DNA of 64,000 nucleotides from positions 24,102-88,101 of the forward strand of contig CAZIIM010000005.1 of the NCBI GenBank assembly GCA_964539305.1, written 5' to 3'. This document shows, piece by piece, positions 50,251 through 59,987 of the stretch. The DNA comes from CAZNUM01 sp964539305 (GTDB lineage: Bacteria; Fidelibacterota; Marinisomatia; Marinisomatales; TCS55). The position numbers and the translations under genes were made by a program. Position 1 is the stretch's first letter. Each line of letters opens with the position of its first letter. The notes beneath the pieces are model-generated. The model worked only from the letters and a program-made list of their open reading frames with translations. It was not told the origin of the DNA and did no database searches.

Positions 50251-51150
50251 ATGTCACATAGCCATTCTCACCAGCTTAAGACTTACAATCGCTCCTTTGC
50301 GATTGGTATTTCTCTCAATGTAATCTTTGTAATTATTGAAGCCAGTTATGGTTTTATAGCGGATTCCTTGGCCCTCATTGCCGACGCAGGTCACAACCTG
50401 AGTGATGTATTGAGCCTGCTCATTGCCTGGGGAGCGGCTCTTCTGGCATCCCGATATCCTACTGAAAAACGAACCTACGGTTTCCGCAAGATCACGATCC
50501 TGGCTTCCCTGACCAGTGCCGTACTGTTGCTGGTTGCGTTGGGTAGTATTGCCTGGGAGGCGATTGGGCGCATTTCCAGTTCGCGACCGGTAGATGGTGT
50601 CATTATTATTACCGTGGCGGCCATTGGTGTCGTGATTAATAGTCTTACGGCTCTCTTATTTATTTCGGACCAGAAGAAAGATTTGAACATTAAAGGCGCT
50701 TATCTTCACATGGCAGCCGATGCGGGAGTCTCGCTGGGTGTGGTGATTGCCGGTGTGGCCATCATGTTTACCGGTTGGTTATGGCTGGATCCGGCCATTA
50801 GTCTGGCCATTGTGGTGGTGATCCTTATTGGCACTTGGAATCTGCTCCGGGATTCGATTAACCTTTCAATCGATGCCATTCCCAAAGGGATTGATGTACT
50901 GGGAATTAAGGAATATTTAACACGCATTAAAAATGTCATCAATATTCATGATCTACACATCTGGCCCCTGAGCACCACGGAGACAGCTCTGACGGTTCAT
51001 CTGGTGGTGGCCAAAGAACCAGCGCATCATTTTATCCGGGAGGTGCAACGCTGTCTGCATGATGACTTTGGAATTGTGCACGCCACGATACAGATCGAAA
51101 CGGAAGACGCCAAGGATGGATGCTTGTTGAATCGTCCTGAGTGCATTTAA
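50251..51150 (+). CDS. Cation diffusion facilitator (zinc/cobalt exporter)
   Basis: 299 residues with six membrane helices and a cytoplasmic C-terminal domain. The N-terminus is rich in His (SHSHSHQ). The metal-site Asp/His pairs stand in the helices: ADAGHNLSDVLSLL (H-x-x-x-D), and HMAADAGVSLGVV. The C-terminal domain shows NIHDLHIWPLSTTETALTVHLV. Members export Zn, Co, Cd or Fe in exchange for protons; the metal is not fixed by sequence. It stands alone, with about 100 bases upstream. Confidence 0.92.
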   Translation: MSHSHSHQLKTYNRSFAIGISLNVIFVIIEASYGFIADSLALIADAGHNLSDVLSLLIAWGAALLASRYPTEKRTYGFRKITILASLTSAVLLLVALGSIAWEAIGRISSSRPVDGVIIITVAAIGVVINSLTALLFISDQKKDLNIKGAYLHMAADAGVSLGVVIAGVAIMFTGWLWLDPAISLAIVVVILIGTWNLLRDSINLSIDAIPKGIDVLGIKEYLTRIKNVINIHDLHIWPLSTTETALTVHLVVAKEPAHHFIREVQRCLHDDFGIVHATIQIETEDAKDGCLLNRPECI

Positions 51151-51295
51151 GCTCCCGGTTTTGATTTAAAGCCAAATTTTTTCCGACAAAAGTTTTATCA
51201 TCGTATCACCCTTTCTTTTTTAGAATTCAATTTCTAACCCCGTATTTATTGGGATTCAGCCGTAATTTCGGCCCTCGTTTTCCACTCTAATATTC

Positions 51296-52993
51296 ATGCG
51301 TGTCGTCACAAAAAAGCTGGTCAATCGTATTCTGGATCACCCCCGCCTGGTTTTGGGAATTCTGGCATTAATTACGGTCGTTATGGGGGCCTTCGCCACC
51401 CAGATCAAATTTAATTTTACGATTGAACAACTGTTTTCCCATCATGATCCTCTGGTGGACCGGTTCCTGCGCTTCCGGGAGGAATTCTCCGGGATCGATA
51501 ATGTAATTATGCTGATCTATGACTGTGATGATCCTTTCAGCTATGAGAATCTGATTCGGAATCGAAAAATGGTGGATGAATTTTCAGAAATCGATGGCGT
51601 TACGTCGGTCAAAAGTCTCAGTAATCTGGAACTGTTCACAGCAGGGGGGGAGTACTTACTAAAACCGGTCTTTGATCATATTCCCCGTTCGGCGGATTCG
51701 CTGGCAATGGCCGGGAAGCAGATCCTGAGTTCCCCACTGGTACGGAACTATCTCATATCCGATGATGGTAAAACGGCCGCTATTATTGTGGAGATAGACC
51801 GGGACCGGAATTACCATAAGGAGCGGAAACGAATCCTGAAGGAAATCGATGCAAAACAGGAGCTGGTCCCCTGGACCTGGCATCAGGCCGGGTTACCTGT
51901 AATTCGCACCCGGTACGTAGAATACATGGTTTCGGACAATATTCGCTTTATCCTGCCGGTAGTTGGGATAATCATCTTGTTTCTGGTATTGCTGTTCCGC
52001 TCCTGGGTTGGTGTTCTCTTACCGATTATTACGGTTACAATGGCAGATATCTGGACGCTTGGGTTCATGGCTGCGTTGGGGATAAACATCAATATTGTTT
52101 CTTATTTAATTCCAACGCTTCTATTTATTGTGGGAATTGGTGATTCAATCCATTTTCTGGTGAAGTATTACGGTTCCCTCCAGGAAATTGGCCACCGCCG
52201 GGAAGCCCTGTTTCAATCGATTAAAAAAATCGGTACAGCGATCTTTCTCACCAGTTTAACCACTGCGGCAGGCTTTGGGGCTCTGGGTTCCGTGAATATC
52301 CAGATTGTACAGGAGTTTGGATGGGTGACAGCCGTAGGTGTCTTTTTCGCCTTTATTATTTCTGTTCTTTTCATTCCAACCATCCTGCTGGTCTTAAAAC
52401 CGACTCCCAGAAGCAAGCTGGAATCCTACTCCCGAGGATTCAGAATCCGGGTTGTACAGAAAATCATTCAATTGGTACGTAACTACCCTAAAGGAATTAT
52501 CGTAAGCGGGATTTTAATTACCCTGATCAGTATTGTGGGTGCTCTGCAGATGAATCCCCATTCCAAACTGCTCGAGGACTTGCGNNNNNNNNNNNNNNNN
52601 NNNNNNNNNNNNNNNNNNNNNNNNNNNNNNNNNNNNNNNNNNNNNNNNNNNNNNNNNNNNNNNNNNNNNNNNNNNNNNNNNNNNGCTTTCGGTATTGCCG
52701 TGGATGACACCCTTCACTATCTGACCCGTTACCGGATGGAGCTGTCAGAAGCGCACCAGCATTACCGTCAGGCAAATGATGCCACCCTTCTCAGTACCGG
52801 CGTTGCGATCATGTCCACCACCGGTATTCTCGTGGCAGGTTATCTGGTCATGACGTTTTCAAAATTTGTTCCCACCATACAATTTGGCCTGCTCTCTGCC
52901 ATTACAATCCTCACAGCCCTGATTGCTGATCTTATCTTCCTCCCGGCCCTGTTAAGTTTGGTCCGCCCCAATATTAAATACAGAAATGAATGA
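51296..52993 (+). CDS. RND/MMPL-family membrane transporter, interrupted by assembly gap
   Basis: The frame is open on both sides of 100 N (52585-52684) and in phase. Before the gap: TM1 (near 15-35), a periplasmic domain to about 215, TM2-TM6 with GIGDSIHFLVKYYGS (the conserved Gly-Asp of the first half), and TM7. After the gap the sequence resumes in AFGIAVDDTLHYLTRYR, the equivalent Asp motif of the second half. The second periplasmic domain and TM8-TM9 are absent, about 250 residues in relatives, so the real gap is likely larger than 100 bases. The family exports lipids or hydrophobic compounds; the substrate is unknown. Confidence 0.85.
   Translation: MRVVTKKLVNRILDHPRLVLGILALITVVMGAFATQIKFNFTIEQLFSHHDPLVDRFLRFREEFSGIDNVIMLIYDCDDPFSYENLIRNRKMVDEFSEIDGVTSVKSLSNLELFTAGGEYLLKPVFDHIPRSADSLAMAGKQILSSPLVRNYLISDDGKTAAIIVEIDRDRNYHKERKRILKEIDAKQELVPWTWHQAGLPVIRTRYVEYMVSDNIRFILPVVGIIILFLVLLFRSWVGVLLPIITVTMADIWTLGFMAALGININIVSYLIPTLLFIVGIGDSIHFLVKYYGSLQEIGHRREALFQSIKKIGTAIFLTSLTTAAGFGALGSVNIQIVQEFGWVTAVGVFFAFIISVLFIPTILLVLKPTPRSKLESYSRGFRIRVVQKIIQLVRNYPKGIIVSGILITLISIVGALQMNPHSKLLEDLXXXXXXXXXXXXXXXXXXXXXXXXXXXXXXXXXXAFGIAVDDTLHYLTRYRMELSEAHQHYRQANDATLLSTGVAIMSTTGILVAGYLVMTFSKFVPTIQFGLLSAITILTALIADLIFLPALLSLVRPNIKYRNE
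52585..52684. other. Assembly gap of uncertain true size in the RND gene
   Basis: One hundred N. Unlike the narG gap, the flanks do not repeat each other. Comparison of the RND halves suggests several hundred bases are missing. Confidence 0.85.
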
Positions 52994-53060
52994 CAACTTT
53001 TATCGTCTGTCCTTTGTCTAAGATGAATATAATTTTCAACGAATTAAGTGGTGATACCTC

Positions 53061-56000
53061 ATGATTAAAAAAGCTCTTTTACTTTTCAGTCTAATAACCG
53101 TCTCAGGACTCTTTGCACAGCAGGATTATTTCCAACAGTATGTTGCCTATGAGATCCACGTAACTCTCAACGATTCGGCCCATACCCTCAGGGCACAGGA
53201 AAAGATCCTGTATGTCAATCATTCACCTGATACGCTGAATTATCTCATGTTTCACCTCTGGCCTAATGCCTATAAAAATGATTCGACTGCTTTTGCAAAG
53301 CAACAATTAAGGCAGCGCAATACCCGTTTCCATTATGCTAAACCAAAGGATCGGGGCTACATCGACAGTCTTGATTTCACCGTGAACGGGAAAAAAATCA
53401 AATGGAAGTATCACCCGTCTTACATAGATGTGGCAAAACTATATTTACCAGAACCGTTGAATCCTGGTGATTCAATTACCATAGAAACACCGTTTTTTGT
53501 GAAGCTGCCGCAAGTCTTCTCCCGTCTAGGTCACACGGGCAAGCATTATGAAATCACGCAGTGGTACCCCAAACCGGCCGTGTATGATCGGGACGGATGG
53601 CATGCCATGCCCTATCTGAATCAAGGGGAATTCTACAGTGAATTTGGGCAATTTGATGTTTACATCACTTTACCGAAGAATTATCGGATCATGGCCACGG
53701 GAGATTTAGTGGACGGGGAGGCGGAATATGCGTGGCTCGACTCCCTGGCGCAGGAAGGGGATTCCCTCCACGCTCTGCCTAAAAAAGAATTCAAGGCCAG
53801 GCTCAAAGAACTTCGCAAGCAGGATAAAAAAAGGAAAAAGAAAAAAGGAAAGGCACCCAAATCAACCCAATCACCCCCTGTATTGAAAACCCTCCATTTC
53901 CACCAGGAAAAAGTTCATGATTTCGCCTGGTTTGCAGATCAACACTGGATTGTGAGGAAAGGGACCCTCTTCTTGGCTGACTCTACACGTAAGGTTACAC
54001 TCTGGAGTTTTTATTTACCGAAAAATGCCAAGCTATGGGAAAACTCCATTGAGTATATCCATGATGCTGGCTACTGGTACAGTCGTTTTTACGGAGATTA
54101 CCCCTATAATCATATTACAGCGGTGGACGGTGACCTTTCTGCCGGCGGTGGAATGGAATATCCCAATATTACTGTTATTTCTTCCGGCGGTTCCAAAAAT
54201 TTACTGGAAATGGTCATTATGCACGAAGTGGGTCATAACTGGTTTTACGGTATATTGGGATCCAATGAGCGGGATCATACCTGGATGGATGAAGGGTTGA
54301 ATGAATACAGTAATATTCGTTATTGGGAAAAGAAATATGCTTCTAAGGGTGGACAGTTTGTTCTTCAGGACTTTCTCCAGAATAAAGCAGGGATCGGAAA
54401 AAACGCCTCCTTCGACTGGCTGAATTATATTCAATATCTTCCTTCTGCCCGTAGCCGGGATGCCCAGCCCTTGAATTTGACGGCCAATGACTATGAGCGC
54501 AGTAATTACGGTCAGCATTACAGTAAAACAGCTGTTTTTTCCTGGTTTCTGGAACACTACCTGGGTGAACAGAAAATTGATGAAATTTTCCAGGACTATT
54601 ACGAAACCTGGAAATTCAAACATCCCCAGCCGGAAGATTTTAAGGCGATCTTTAGAAAGCACGTAGACGAAGATTTGAGTTGGTACTTGGAGGATGTCTT
54701 CACAAAAACCAACTATATTGATTACGGAATATCGGTTCATGGAAATCAGTTCACCGTTACCAATTATGGGACGATGGAGGCCCCGGTGGAGATTGCCTTT
54801 TATGATCAAAATGACAATGAACTGGGTCGTAAATGGTTACGGGGCTTCTCCGGTTCTACTGCAGTGGAGGGGCCTGAAGGCAGTGTTAAGGCCGTTATCG
54901 ATCCTGATGAATTTATGCCCGATGCGGACCGGACTAACCACACCACAAAACGGAAAGTGCATGTGAATTTTGTATGGGATCGACCCAATTATTATGACAT
55001 CGACATCAACCTTATGCCCTGGTTATTCAGTTACAATGTGTACAACGGATTTACTCCTGGTCTTATGATGTATTCCGGGTTTACACCGGGCTTTTTCGGA
55101 AAGGGGCTGGCGGTGCGACCCATGTGGGATTTCAGCCATAACCGGCTGGTCGGGGGGATTACCCTCCGTCGTGGACTCGTCCCCAACCAGTGGTTGAGTC
55201 GTGGCACGGTTAGCGCTGCCCTGGGGGATTACAGTGGTCGTTCCGGGCTGAATATCTCGTTCGAGGGCACTATGAAGGCTCCGATCATTCCCTATCCACG
55301 AAACCAAATCAAGGCACAGCTGTTTTACCATGATATTGATGCCAGTGCAGTCGATTCTTCCCTGTACGAAGGCGGTCAATTCACGGTTGGTAACTTTTCA
55401 CTGGAGCGTGAATGGTCACCTAATCCTTTCTACAATGCCAGTATTACGGGTGAAATGAAAGGTAGTGGTGATTTTCTGAGGGCAGCTTTTGCAGCCCATT
55501 CCAGCTACCGTTACTCTAAAAAAGGAAACCTTGGGATTCGGCTGTGGGCAGGCACGTTCCTGAATGGAAAAAAAGTTCCACTTCAGTACCGTACCTATTT
55601 CAGTGGCGGTGTCGATCCTGATTTCAGTAAAAATATTCTGGATCGAACCGGAGGGGACAGTGGGTTGAATATATATAAGGATCAATACCTGCTGGATGGC
55701 CCAGGACTCCATGGTCTCGCCCTGGACTCCTCACAGAATCCGCTTTCAACAACGGGTTTTGCCTGGGGATTGAACCTGTCTCACAAGACCGGGAAATTGT
55801 TGACCCTGTTTGTCGATGCTGCAGGCGGGGACGGACTGGCGAAAACTTATGTGGATGCAGGTGTCCAGATCGGATTTTTGATTCTGCCCCTGTACCAGAG
55901 CTGGGAGCCGAATCACAAGTACCCCAACAATAAAAATTGGCTGCTGGACCGGCTGCGGTTTGAACTGAATTTGTCCCGTATGGTGCGGATCGGTTCTTAA
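53061..56000 (+). CDS. Secreted M1-family zinc metallopeptidase (aminopeptidase N-like)
   Basis: 979 residues with signal peptide (KKALLLFSLITVSGLFAQ). The zinc site is HEVGHNWF (near residue 388) with the third ligand Glu in DEGLNEYSN, matching HExxH-18-E. The aminopeptidase recognition region reads GGGMEYPNI instead of GAMEN. Residues about 250-270 form an unusual lysine-rich insertion (KQDKKRKKKKGK). The long C-terminal half (about 600-979) is beta-rich and aromatic, ending in a barrel-like pattern (LRFELNLSRMVRIGS), which is common for M1 peptidases in this group and may anchor the enzyme at the outer membrane. It would digest peptides outside the cytoplasm. Confidence 0.9.
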   Translation: MIKKALLLFSLITVSGLFAQQDYFQQYVAYEIHVTLNDSAHTLRAQEKILYVNHSPDTLNYLMFHLWPNAYKNDSTAFAKQQLRQRNTRFHYAKPKDRGYIDSLDFTVNGKKIKWKYHPSYIDVAKLYLPEPLNPGDSITIETPFFVKLPQVFSRLGHTGKHYEITQWYPKPAVYDRDGWHAMPYLNQGEFYSEFGQFDVYITLPKNYRIMATGDLVDGEAEYAWLDSLAQEGDSLHALPKKEFKARLKELRKQDKKRKKKKGKAPKSTQSPPVLKTLHFHQEKVHDFAWFADQHWIVRKGTLFLADSTRKVTLWSFYLPKNAKLWENSIEYIHDAGYWYSRFYGDYPYNHITAVDGDLSAGGGMEYPNITVISSGGSKNLLEMVIMHEVGHNWFYGILGSNERDHTWMDEGLNEYSNIRYWEKKYASKGGQFVLQDFLQNKAGIGKNASFDWLNYIQYLPSARSRDAQPLNLTANDYERSNYGQHYSKTAVFSWFLEHYLGEQKIDEIFQDYYETWKFKHPQPEDFKAIFRKHVDEDLSWYLEDVFTKTNYIDYGISVHGNQFTVTNYGTMEAPVEIAFYDQNDNELGRKWLRGFSGSTAVEGPEGSVKAVIDPDEFMPDADRTNHTTKRKVHVNFVWDRPNYYDIDINLMPWLFSYNVYNGFTPGLMMYSGFTPGFFGKGLAVRPMWDFSHNRLVGGITLRRGLVPNQWLSRGTVSAALGDYSGRSGLNISFEGTMKAPIIPYPRNQIKAQLFYHDIDASAVDSSLYEGGQFTVGNFSLEREWSPNPFYNASITGEMKGSGDFLRAAFAAHSSYRYSKKGNLGIRLWAGTFLNGKKVPLQYRTYFSGGVDPDFSKNILDRTGGDSGLNIYKDQYLLDGPGLHGLALDSSQNPLSTTGFAWGLNLSHKTGKLLTLFVDAAGGDGLAKTYVDAGVQIGFLILPLYQSWEPNHKYPNNKNWLLDRLRFELNLSRMVRIGS

Positions 56001-56111
56001 AGTCTGAAGGGGCTCCTGCCGAAAGGGAATCTTTCCTTTCCTCGGGGAAGTTCGTAAATTCTCCCTAAGTTTTAACTTAAAATTTCACTATTTCCCGGAG
56101 GAGTCCACAAC

Positions 56112-56543
56112 ATGTCTAAATGGAATAAAGAAACGTTTATAGAGGATTTGCGTGCTAAATGCAGCCGTGAGACGGCCAAGATTGCGGAACGGATTATTGA
56201 ATTTTCCGAACAGCATGCAGACGAAATTACGTGGGGCCGGGGACATGATCACGGGACAATGACCTTTCGTTGTGAATCCGATTTTGGTGTTTTATCCCTG
56301 TTTCATTTAACCTCCGAGGGACAGTTGAACCTTCAGGTGAATTATTTACGCAGCAAAGAACTCCCCAAACAGGTGATGCGGGACATGATCGTAAAGCTGG
56401 AGGCCAATTTTTTACGGGATTATGATGAAATGAATTATCCAGTGGATTCTTATGTACCTATTGAAGAACTATTTCATACCTACTCCCAGGTGGAAAAATT
56501 TCTCAGTACGATTGAAGGGTGCGTCTATCGTTTAAAACAGTAG
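56112..56543 (+). CDS. Small conserved-looking protein of unknown function
   Basis: 143 residues, no signal peptide or membrane segment, charge-rich. An N-terminal helix (CSRETAKIAERIIEFSEQHADEI) leads into TWGRGHDHGTMTFRCES, a W-G-x-G...G-T pattern, followed by strands (SLFHLTSEGQLNLQVNYL) and a C-terminal helical part (EELFHTYSQVEKFLSTIEGC). I do not recognise the family with confidence. The SD CCGGAGGAG lies eleven bases upstream of the ATG. It stands between the M1 peptidase and the TonB receptor on the same strand without overlap. Confidence 0.7.
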   Translation: MSKWNKETFIEDLRAKCSRETAKIAERIIEFSEQHADEITWGRGHDHGTMTFRCESDFGVLSLFHLTSEGQLNLQVNYLRSKELPKQVMRDMIVKLEANFLRDYDEMNYPVDSYVPIEELFHTYSQVEKFLSTIEGCVYRLKQ

Positions 56544-56659
56544 GTTTGCCCTTATTCCAATCCACCTTCTGGGGTGAACCATGCTGACGGCAGTTTAAGC
56601 GGGGTCAACCTGCATTCTAAAATTACGGTCCCGATTTTAATTTACATGTGATCTTGTTG

Positions 56660-59185
56660 ATGGCTTCTCTGTTTAAAACAATTCTCTGCTCATTTTTATT
56701 TACCACTGGTTTAATGGCAGCAAAGGGGTCCATCGTGGGGGAAGTATATGATCGCTCCACGCACCAGCCTTTGGTGGGCGCCAATATTGTGGTTTTGAAC
56801 ACGGATCTGGGGGCAGCCTCGGATCAGGATGGGCATTTCCAGATTAAAGGACTTCCAGGGGGCTCTTATCATGTGGAGGCAAGCATGATTGGCTACCAGA
56901 AAGAGGTGAAGCTGAATGTTCACGTCGTCCCCGGACGCCAAACCAGCCTTATTTTTGAATTGACAATTTCAGCCCTAGAGTTGGAAACCATTCAGGTGAA
57001 GCCCTCCTATTTCAGGGAAAGGTCTGAAGTTGTGACGGGAAGTCGTGTCGTGGACCTGGAGGAAATCCGCAGCGATCCAGGGGGTGTTTACGATATCCAG
57101 AAAATGATGCAGAGTCTTCCAGCAGTCGTTTCCGGCTCTGACCAGGAAAACGAAATTATCGTGCGTGGGGGTGCCCCCGGAGAAAATTTATTCATCATGG
57201 ATGAAATTGAAATTCCGAACCCGAATCATTTTGCTTTTCAAGGAACAGGCGGGGGCCCGATTAATCTCATTAACACGGAGTTTATTAATAATGTGGAACT
57301 GATTGCCGGCGCTTTCCCGGCTCAGTATGGTGGAAAGGCTTCTTCCGTCATGGATATTTCATTGCGGGAGGGTAACCGGGATCATCCTGAACTATCGATG
57401 AATATGGGAATGGCCGGTTTTGGATTTGAAGCGGAAGGACCTTTCCTGCACCGAAAGGGATCGTACCTGGCCAGCATTCGGAAAAGTTATCTGGACCTGG
57501 TCATAAAAAATATAGGTCTTACAGCGGTCCCGGAGTATTGGAATGCCCAAGGGAAAGCGGTATATCAACTGAACTCCAGACACAAATTGATTTTCAATGG
57601 CTTGTTTGGTGAAGATGCCATCCATATTCGCGGTGGAAGCACACCCTACGCCGGGAATGTTGAAAATGTAGATACTCATGGTCAGCAATATTCGGTGGGA
57701 ATGACCCTGAAATCCCTGTGGGATCCAGAACTGGTCACTTTATTAACGGTTTATTCGAATTCAAACCACTGGCATACGAATGTATTCAATCGCCGTTTCG
57801 ATCAATCCAAAGAACATGTTTATCACAATTATGACCGGGAGCGGGAACTGGCTCTGAAAGGTTCCCTGTTAAAACGATTCTCCCGACGTTTAGAAATGAG
57901 AAGCGGGTTTCAGCTCAAAATGGCAATTGTGAATTATGACACTCACAGTGAAGGGTCCAATCTGAATACGTATTATTATTCGACACCGGAACACCCTGAT
58001 CTTCCTTTATCGGTCACTTCTTCGGATATTTTTTACACCCAAATCTTTCCCGTCATCTCCCATCGGGATACAGCCTGGCAGGAAGGGGATTCCGTGTGGG
58101 TGGCTGTGCGGGGGCAGGATACAGTCCGCACCTTTTTAGTGGGCCATGAAAAAGAATATCCTTCCTGGGATCGAAACCAGGACGGAAACCTGATGATTTT
58201 CCAGGGGTTTGCTTCGGTACACTGGCAAATGCTGGATCGTCTAGTTCTAAACGCTGGATTCCATCTTTATTATACCGATATAAATCAGCAGTTTTCCCTG
58301 GAGCCAAGGATGGGTCTTTCCTACCAATGGACAAGCATCACGAAACTGAATGTGGCCTACGGAGTTCATCACCAGGTACCAGCCTATATTTACCTGTTGG
58401 GCTCGGAAGGGAATGCTGGTCTGAAGAATAAATGGACGGACCAGATTGTCCTGGGAGTGGAACATTTCTTTGGGCCTGATATTCGCTGTACCCTGGAGAT
58501 CTACCAGAAAAATTACCACGACTTGATTCGGACCAATGCAGACACCTCCGCTGATTTATACGATGTTTACGGCGGTTACAATAACGAAGGTTCCGGTTAT
58601 GCCCGCGGGATTGAATTTTTTCTGCAGAAAAAACTGGTGAATCGTTTCTGGGGAACATTGAGTTATTCCCACTACCTGGCCCGGTCCCGCGACGTGCGAT
58701 TCCGTGATCGGGTAGAATATTACGACTGGGATTTTGATTTCAGGAATGTAGTTACCCTTTCGAGTGGTTATAAGTTTCGGTTCCATCAGCAACAGTGGTA
58801 CCAAACTTTAAAGCAGAAAAAGTGGTGGCCTGCAGTGGCCTGGCTTCCTTTAGCGCCCTCCGATGAGTTTGAATTGGGGCTACGTTACCGCTACGTGGGA
58901 GGAAAACCCTACACACCCAAAACGTATGATTTCGTGCACGGGCGCTGGTTTATTGATCCAACAGCAAAACTGAATACACGCCGATTCCGCCCCTATCACC
59001 GGCTGGATATCATGATTATTCAACGAAACTTTTTTGAGCATTCCAGCCTGGCGGTATACCTGGATATCCAAAATGTTTTTGATGTGGATAACATTTGGGA
59101 TATCCAGTATAATTCTGACGGAACCACAGAGGAAGTGCTGCAATTTAAGGTTTTCCCTGTGGGTGGATTTGTCTGGGAATTTTAA
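56660..59185 (+). CDS. TonB-dependent receptor with carboxypeptidase-regulatory-like N-domain
   Basis: About 841 residues from ATG 56660 (GTG 56648 is the alternative). Signal peptide (MASLFKTILCSFLFTTGLMA). Residues about 23-110 are a carboxypeptidase-regulatory-like domain (GSIVGEVYDRSTHQPLVGANIVV, FQIKGLPGG, ASMIGYQK). The plug follows (IQKMMQSLPAVVSGSDQENEIIVRGG, NLFIMDEIEIPNPNHFAFQG, GAFPAQYGGKASSVMDI), then a 22-strand-like barrel ending VFPVGGFVWEF with a terminal Phe. Receptors like this import siderophores, sugars or metal complexes with TonB energy; there is no SusD partner and no ligand clue in the neighbourhood. Confidence 0.9.
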   Translation: MASLFKTILCSFLFTTGLMAAKGSIVGEVYDRSTHQPLVGANIVVLNTDLGAASDQDGHFQIKGLPGGSYHVEASMIGYQKEVKLNVHVVPGRQTSLIFELTISALELETIQVKPSYFRERSEVVTGSRVVDLEEIRSDPGGVYDIQKMMQSLPAVVSGSDQENEIIVRGGAPGENLFIMDEIEIPNPNHFAFQGTGGGPINLINTEFINNVELIAGAFPAQYGGKASSVMDISLREGNRDHPELSMNMGMAGFGFEAEGPFLHRKGSYLASIRKSYLDLVIKNIGLTAVPEYWNAQGKAVYQLNSRHKLIFNGLFGEDAIHIRGGSTPYAGNVENVDTHGQQYSVGMTLKSLWDPELVTLLTVYSNSNHWHTNVFNRRFDQSKEHVYHNYDRERELALKGSLLKRFSRRLEMRSGFQLKMAIVNYDTHSEGSNLNTYYYSTPEHPDLPLSVTSSDIFYTQIFPVISHRDTAWQEGDSVWVAVRGQDTVRTFLVGHEKEYPSWDRNQDGNLMIFQGFASVHWQMLDRLVLNAGFHLYYTDINQQFSLEPRMGLSYQWTSITKLNVAYGVHHQVPAYIYLLGSEGNAGLKNKWTDQIVLGVEHFFGPDIRCTLEIYQKNYHDLIRTNADTSADLYDVYGGYNNEGSGYARGIEFFLQKKLVNRFWGTLSYSHYLARSRDVRFRDRVEYYDWDFDFRNVVTLSSGYKFRFHQQQWYQTLKQKKWWPAVAWLPLAPSDEFELGLRYRYVGGKPYTPKTYDFVHGRWFIDPTAKLNTRRFRPYHRLDIMIIQRNFFEHSSLAVYLDIQNVFDVDNIWDIQYNSDGTTEEVLQFKVFPVGGFVWEF

Positions 59186-59253
59186 GCCGGGTCAAGAATA
59201 GCATCCATTTGCCTTCCCACTAATCGTAACTTTAACCAACGATTTAAGATAAT

Positions 59254-59904
59254 ATGTCAAAGTCAATCTTCTTCGAACCTATGACGGCCTTTACGGATTT
59301 ATTGATCACCGCTTTTGGGGTATGGTTTGCACTGGAGTTAAAAGATCATTATCAACTCTATTTCATGAATGTGCACTGGTATTTTGGTCGCGCCATGTGG
59401 TTTGTCGCCTTCGCCAGCCTGATGGGTGCCCTGTATCACGGTCTTGGCCCCCATTTCAGTCCCCGGATTCAGGGTTTTATCTGGAAATTGACCCTCATTC
59501 TGGTGGGATTAACCAGCTTTTCCCTGGTTTTGGGTGCTTTTCATCATGTTTTTCCATTTCATACGATTCGATATCTCCGCTGGTTCATGGGGATACTGCT
59601 TGCGATCTATTTTATCGTTATTTTTCGTGACCCCCGTTTTTTCAATGCTGTCTTATTCTACGTCCCTGCCATGCTTTTTGTCCTGGGTGTGATGATTTAC
59701 AGTCATTTTAATTACGGACAATCAGGGGCTGTACTGGTAATATATGGGATTCTAATTGCTTTTGTTGGAGCCGGCGTTCAGATGAGCGGGTTCGATCTCC
59801 ATAAACATTTCAACCACAATGATATCTATCATTTGATTCAGATTGCGTCCCTGTATTTTATTTTTAAGGGATCCCTCTTGCTTACCGATTACGGCATCCG
59901 TTGA
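59254..59904 (+). CDS. Seven-helix membrane protein with a conserved-looking HFNHNDIYH motif
   Basis: 216 residues, seven predicted membrane helices. Histidines are unusually frequent in or near helices: YHGLGPHF, AFHHVFPFH, and the last loop HKHFNHNDIYHLIQ, which may bind metal or haem. The sequence does not match a family I can name with confidence, although 7-TM proteins with an NHND motif are known in Bacteroidota. It lies between the TonB receptor and trigger factor and could be co-transcribed with neither with certainty. Confidence 0.75.
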   Translation: MSKSIFFEPMTAFTDLLITAFGVWFALELKDHYQLYFMNVHWYFGRAMWFVAFASLMGALYHGLGPHFSPRIQGFIWKLTLILVGLTSFSLVLGAFHHVFPFHTIRYLRWFMGILLAIYFIVIFRDPRFFNAVLFYVPAMLFVLGVMIYSHFNYGQSGAVLVIYGILIAFVGAGVQMSGFDLHKHFNHNDIYHLIQIASLYFIFKGSLLLTDYGIR

Positions 59905-59987
59905 TGTTTCGGAGTAAATATTTTTCAAATGGCTAACCTGCTTGGACCAAATAGAGTAAATTCCCGCCCAATTTTATAGGTGAAAAA

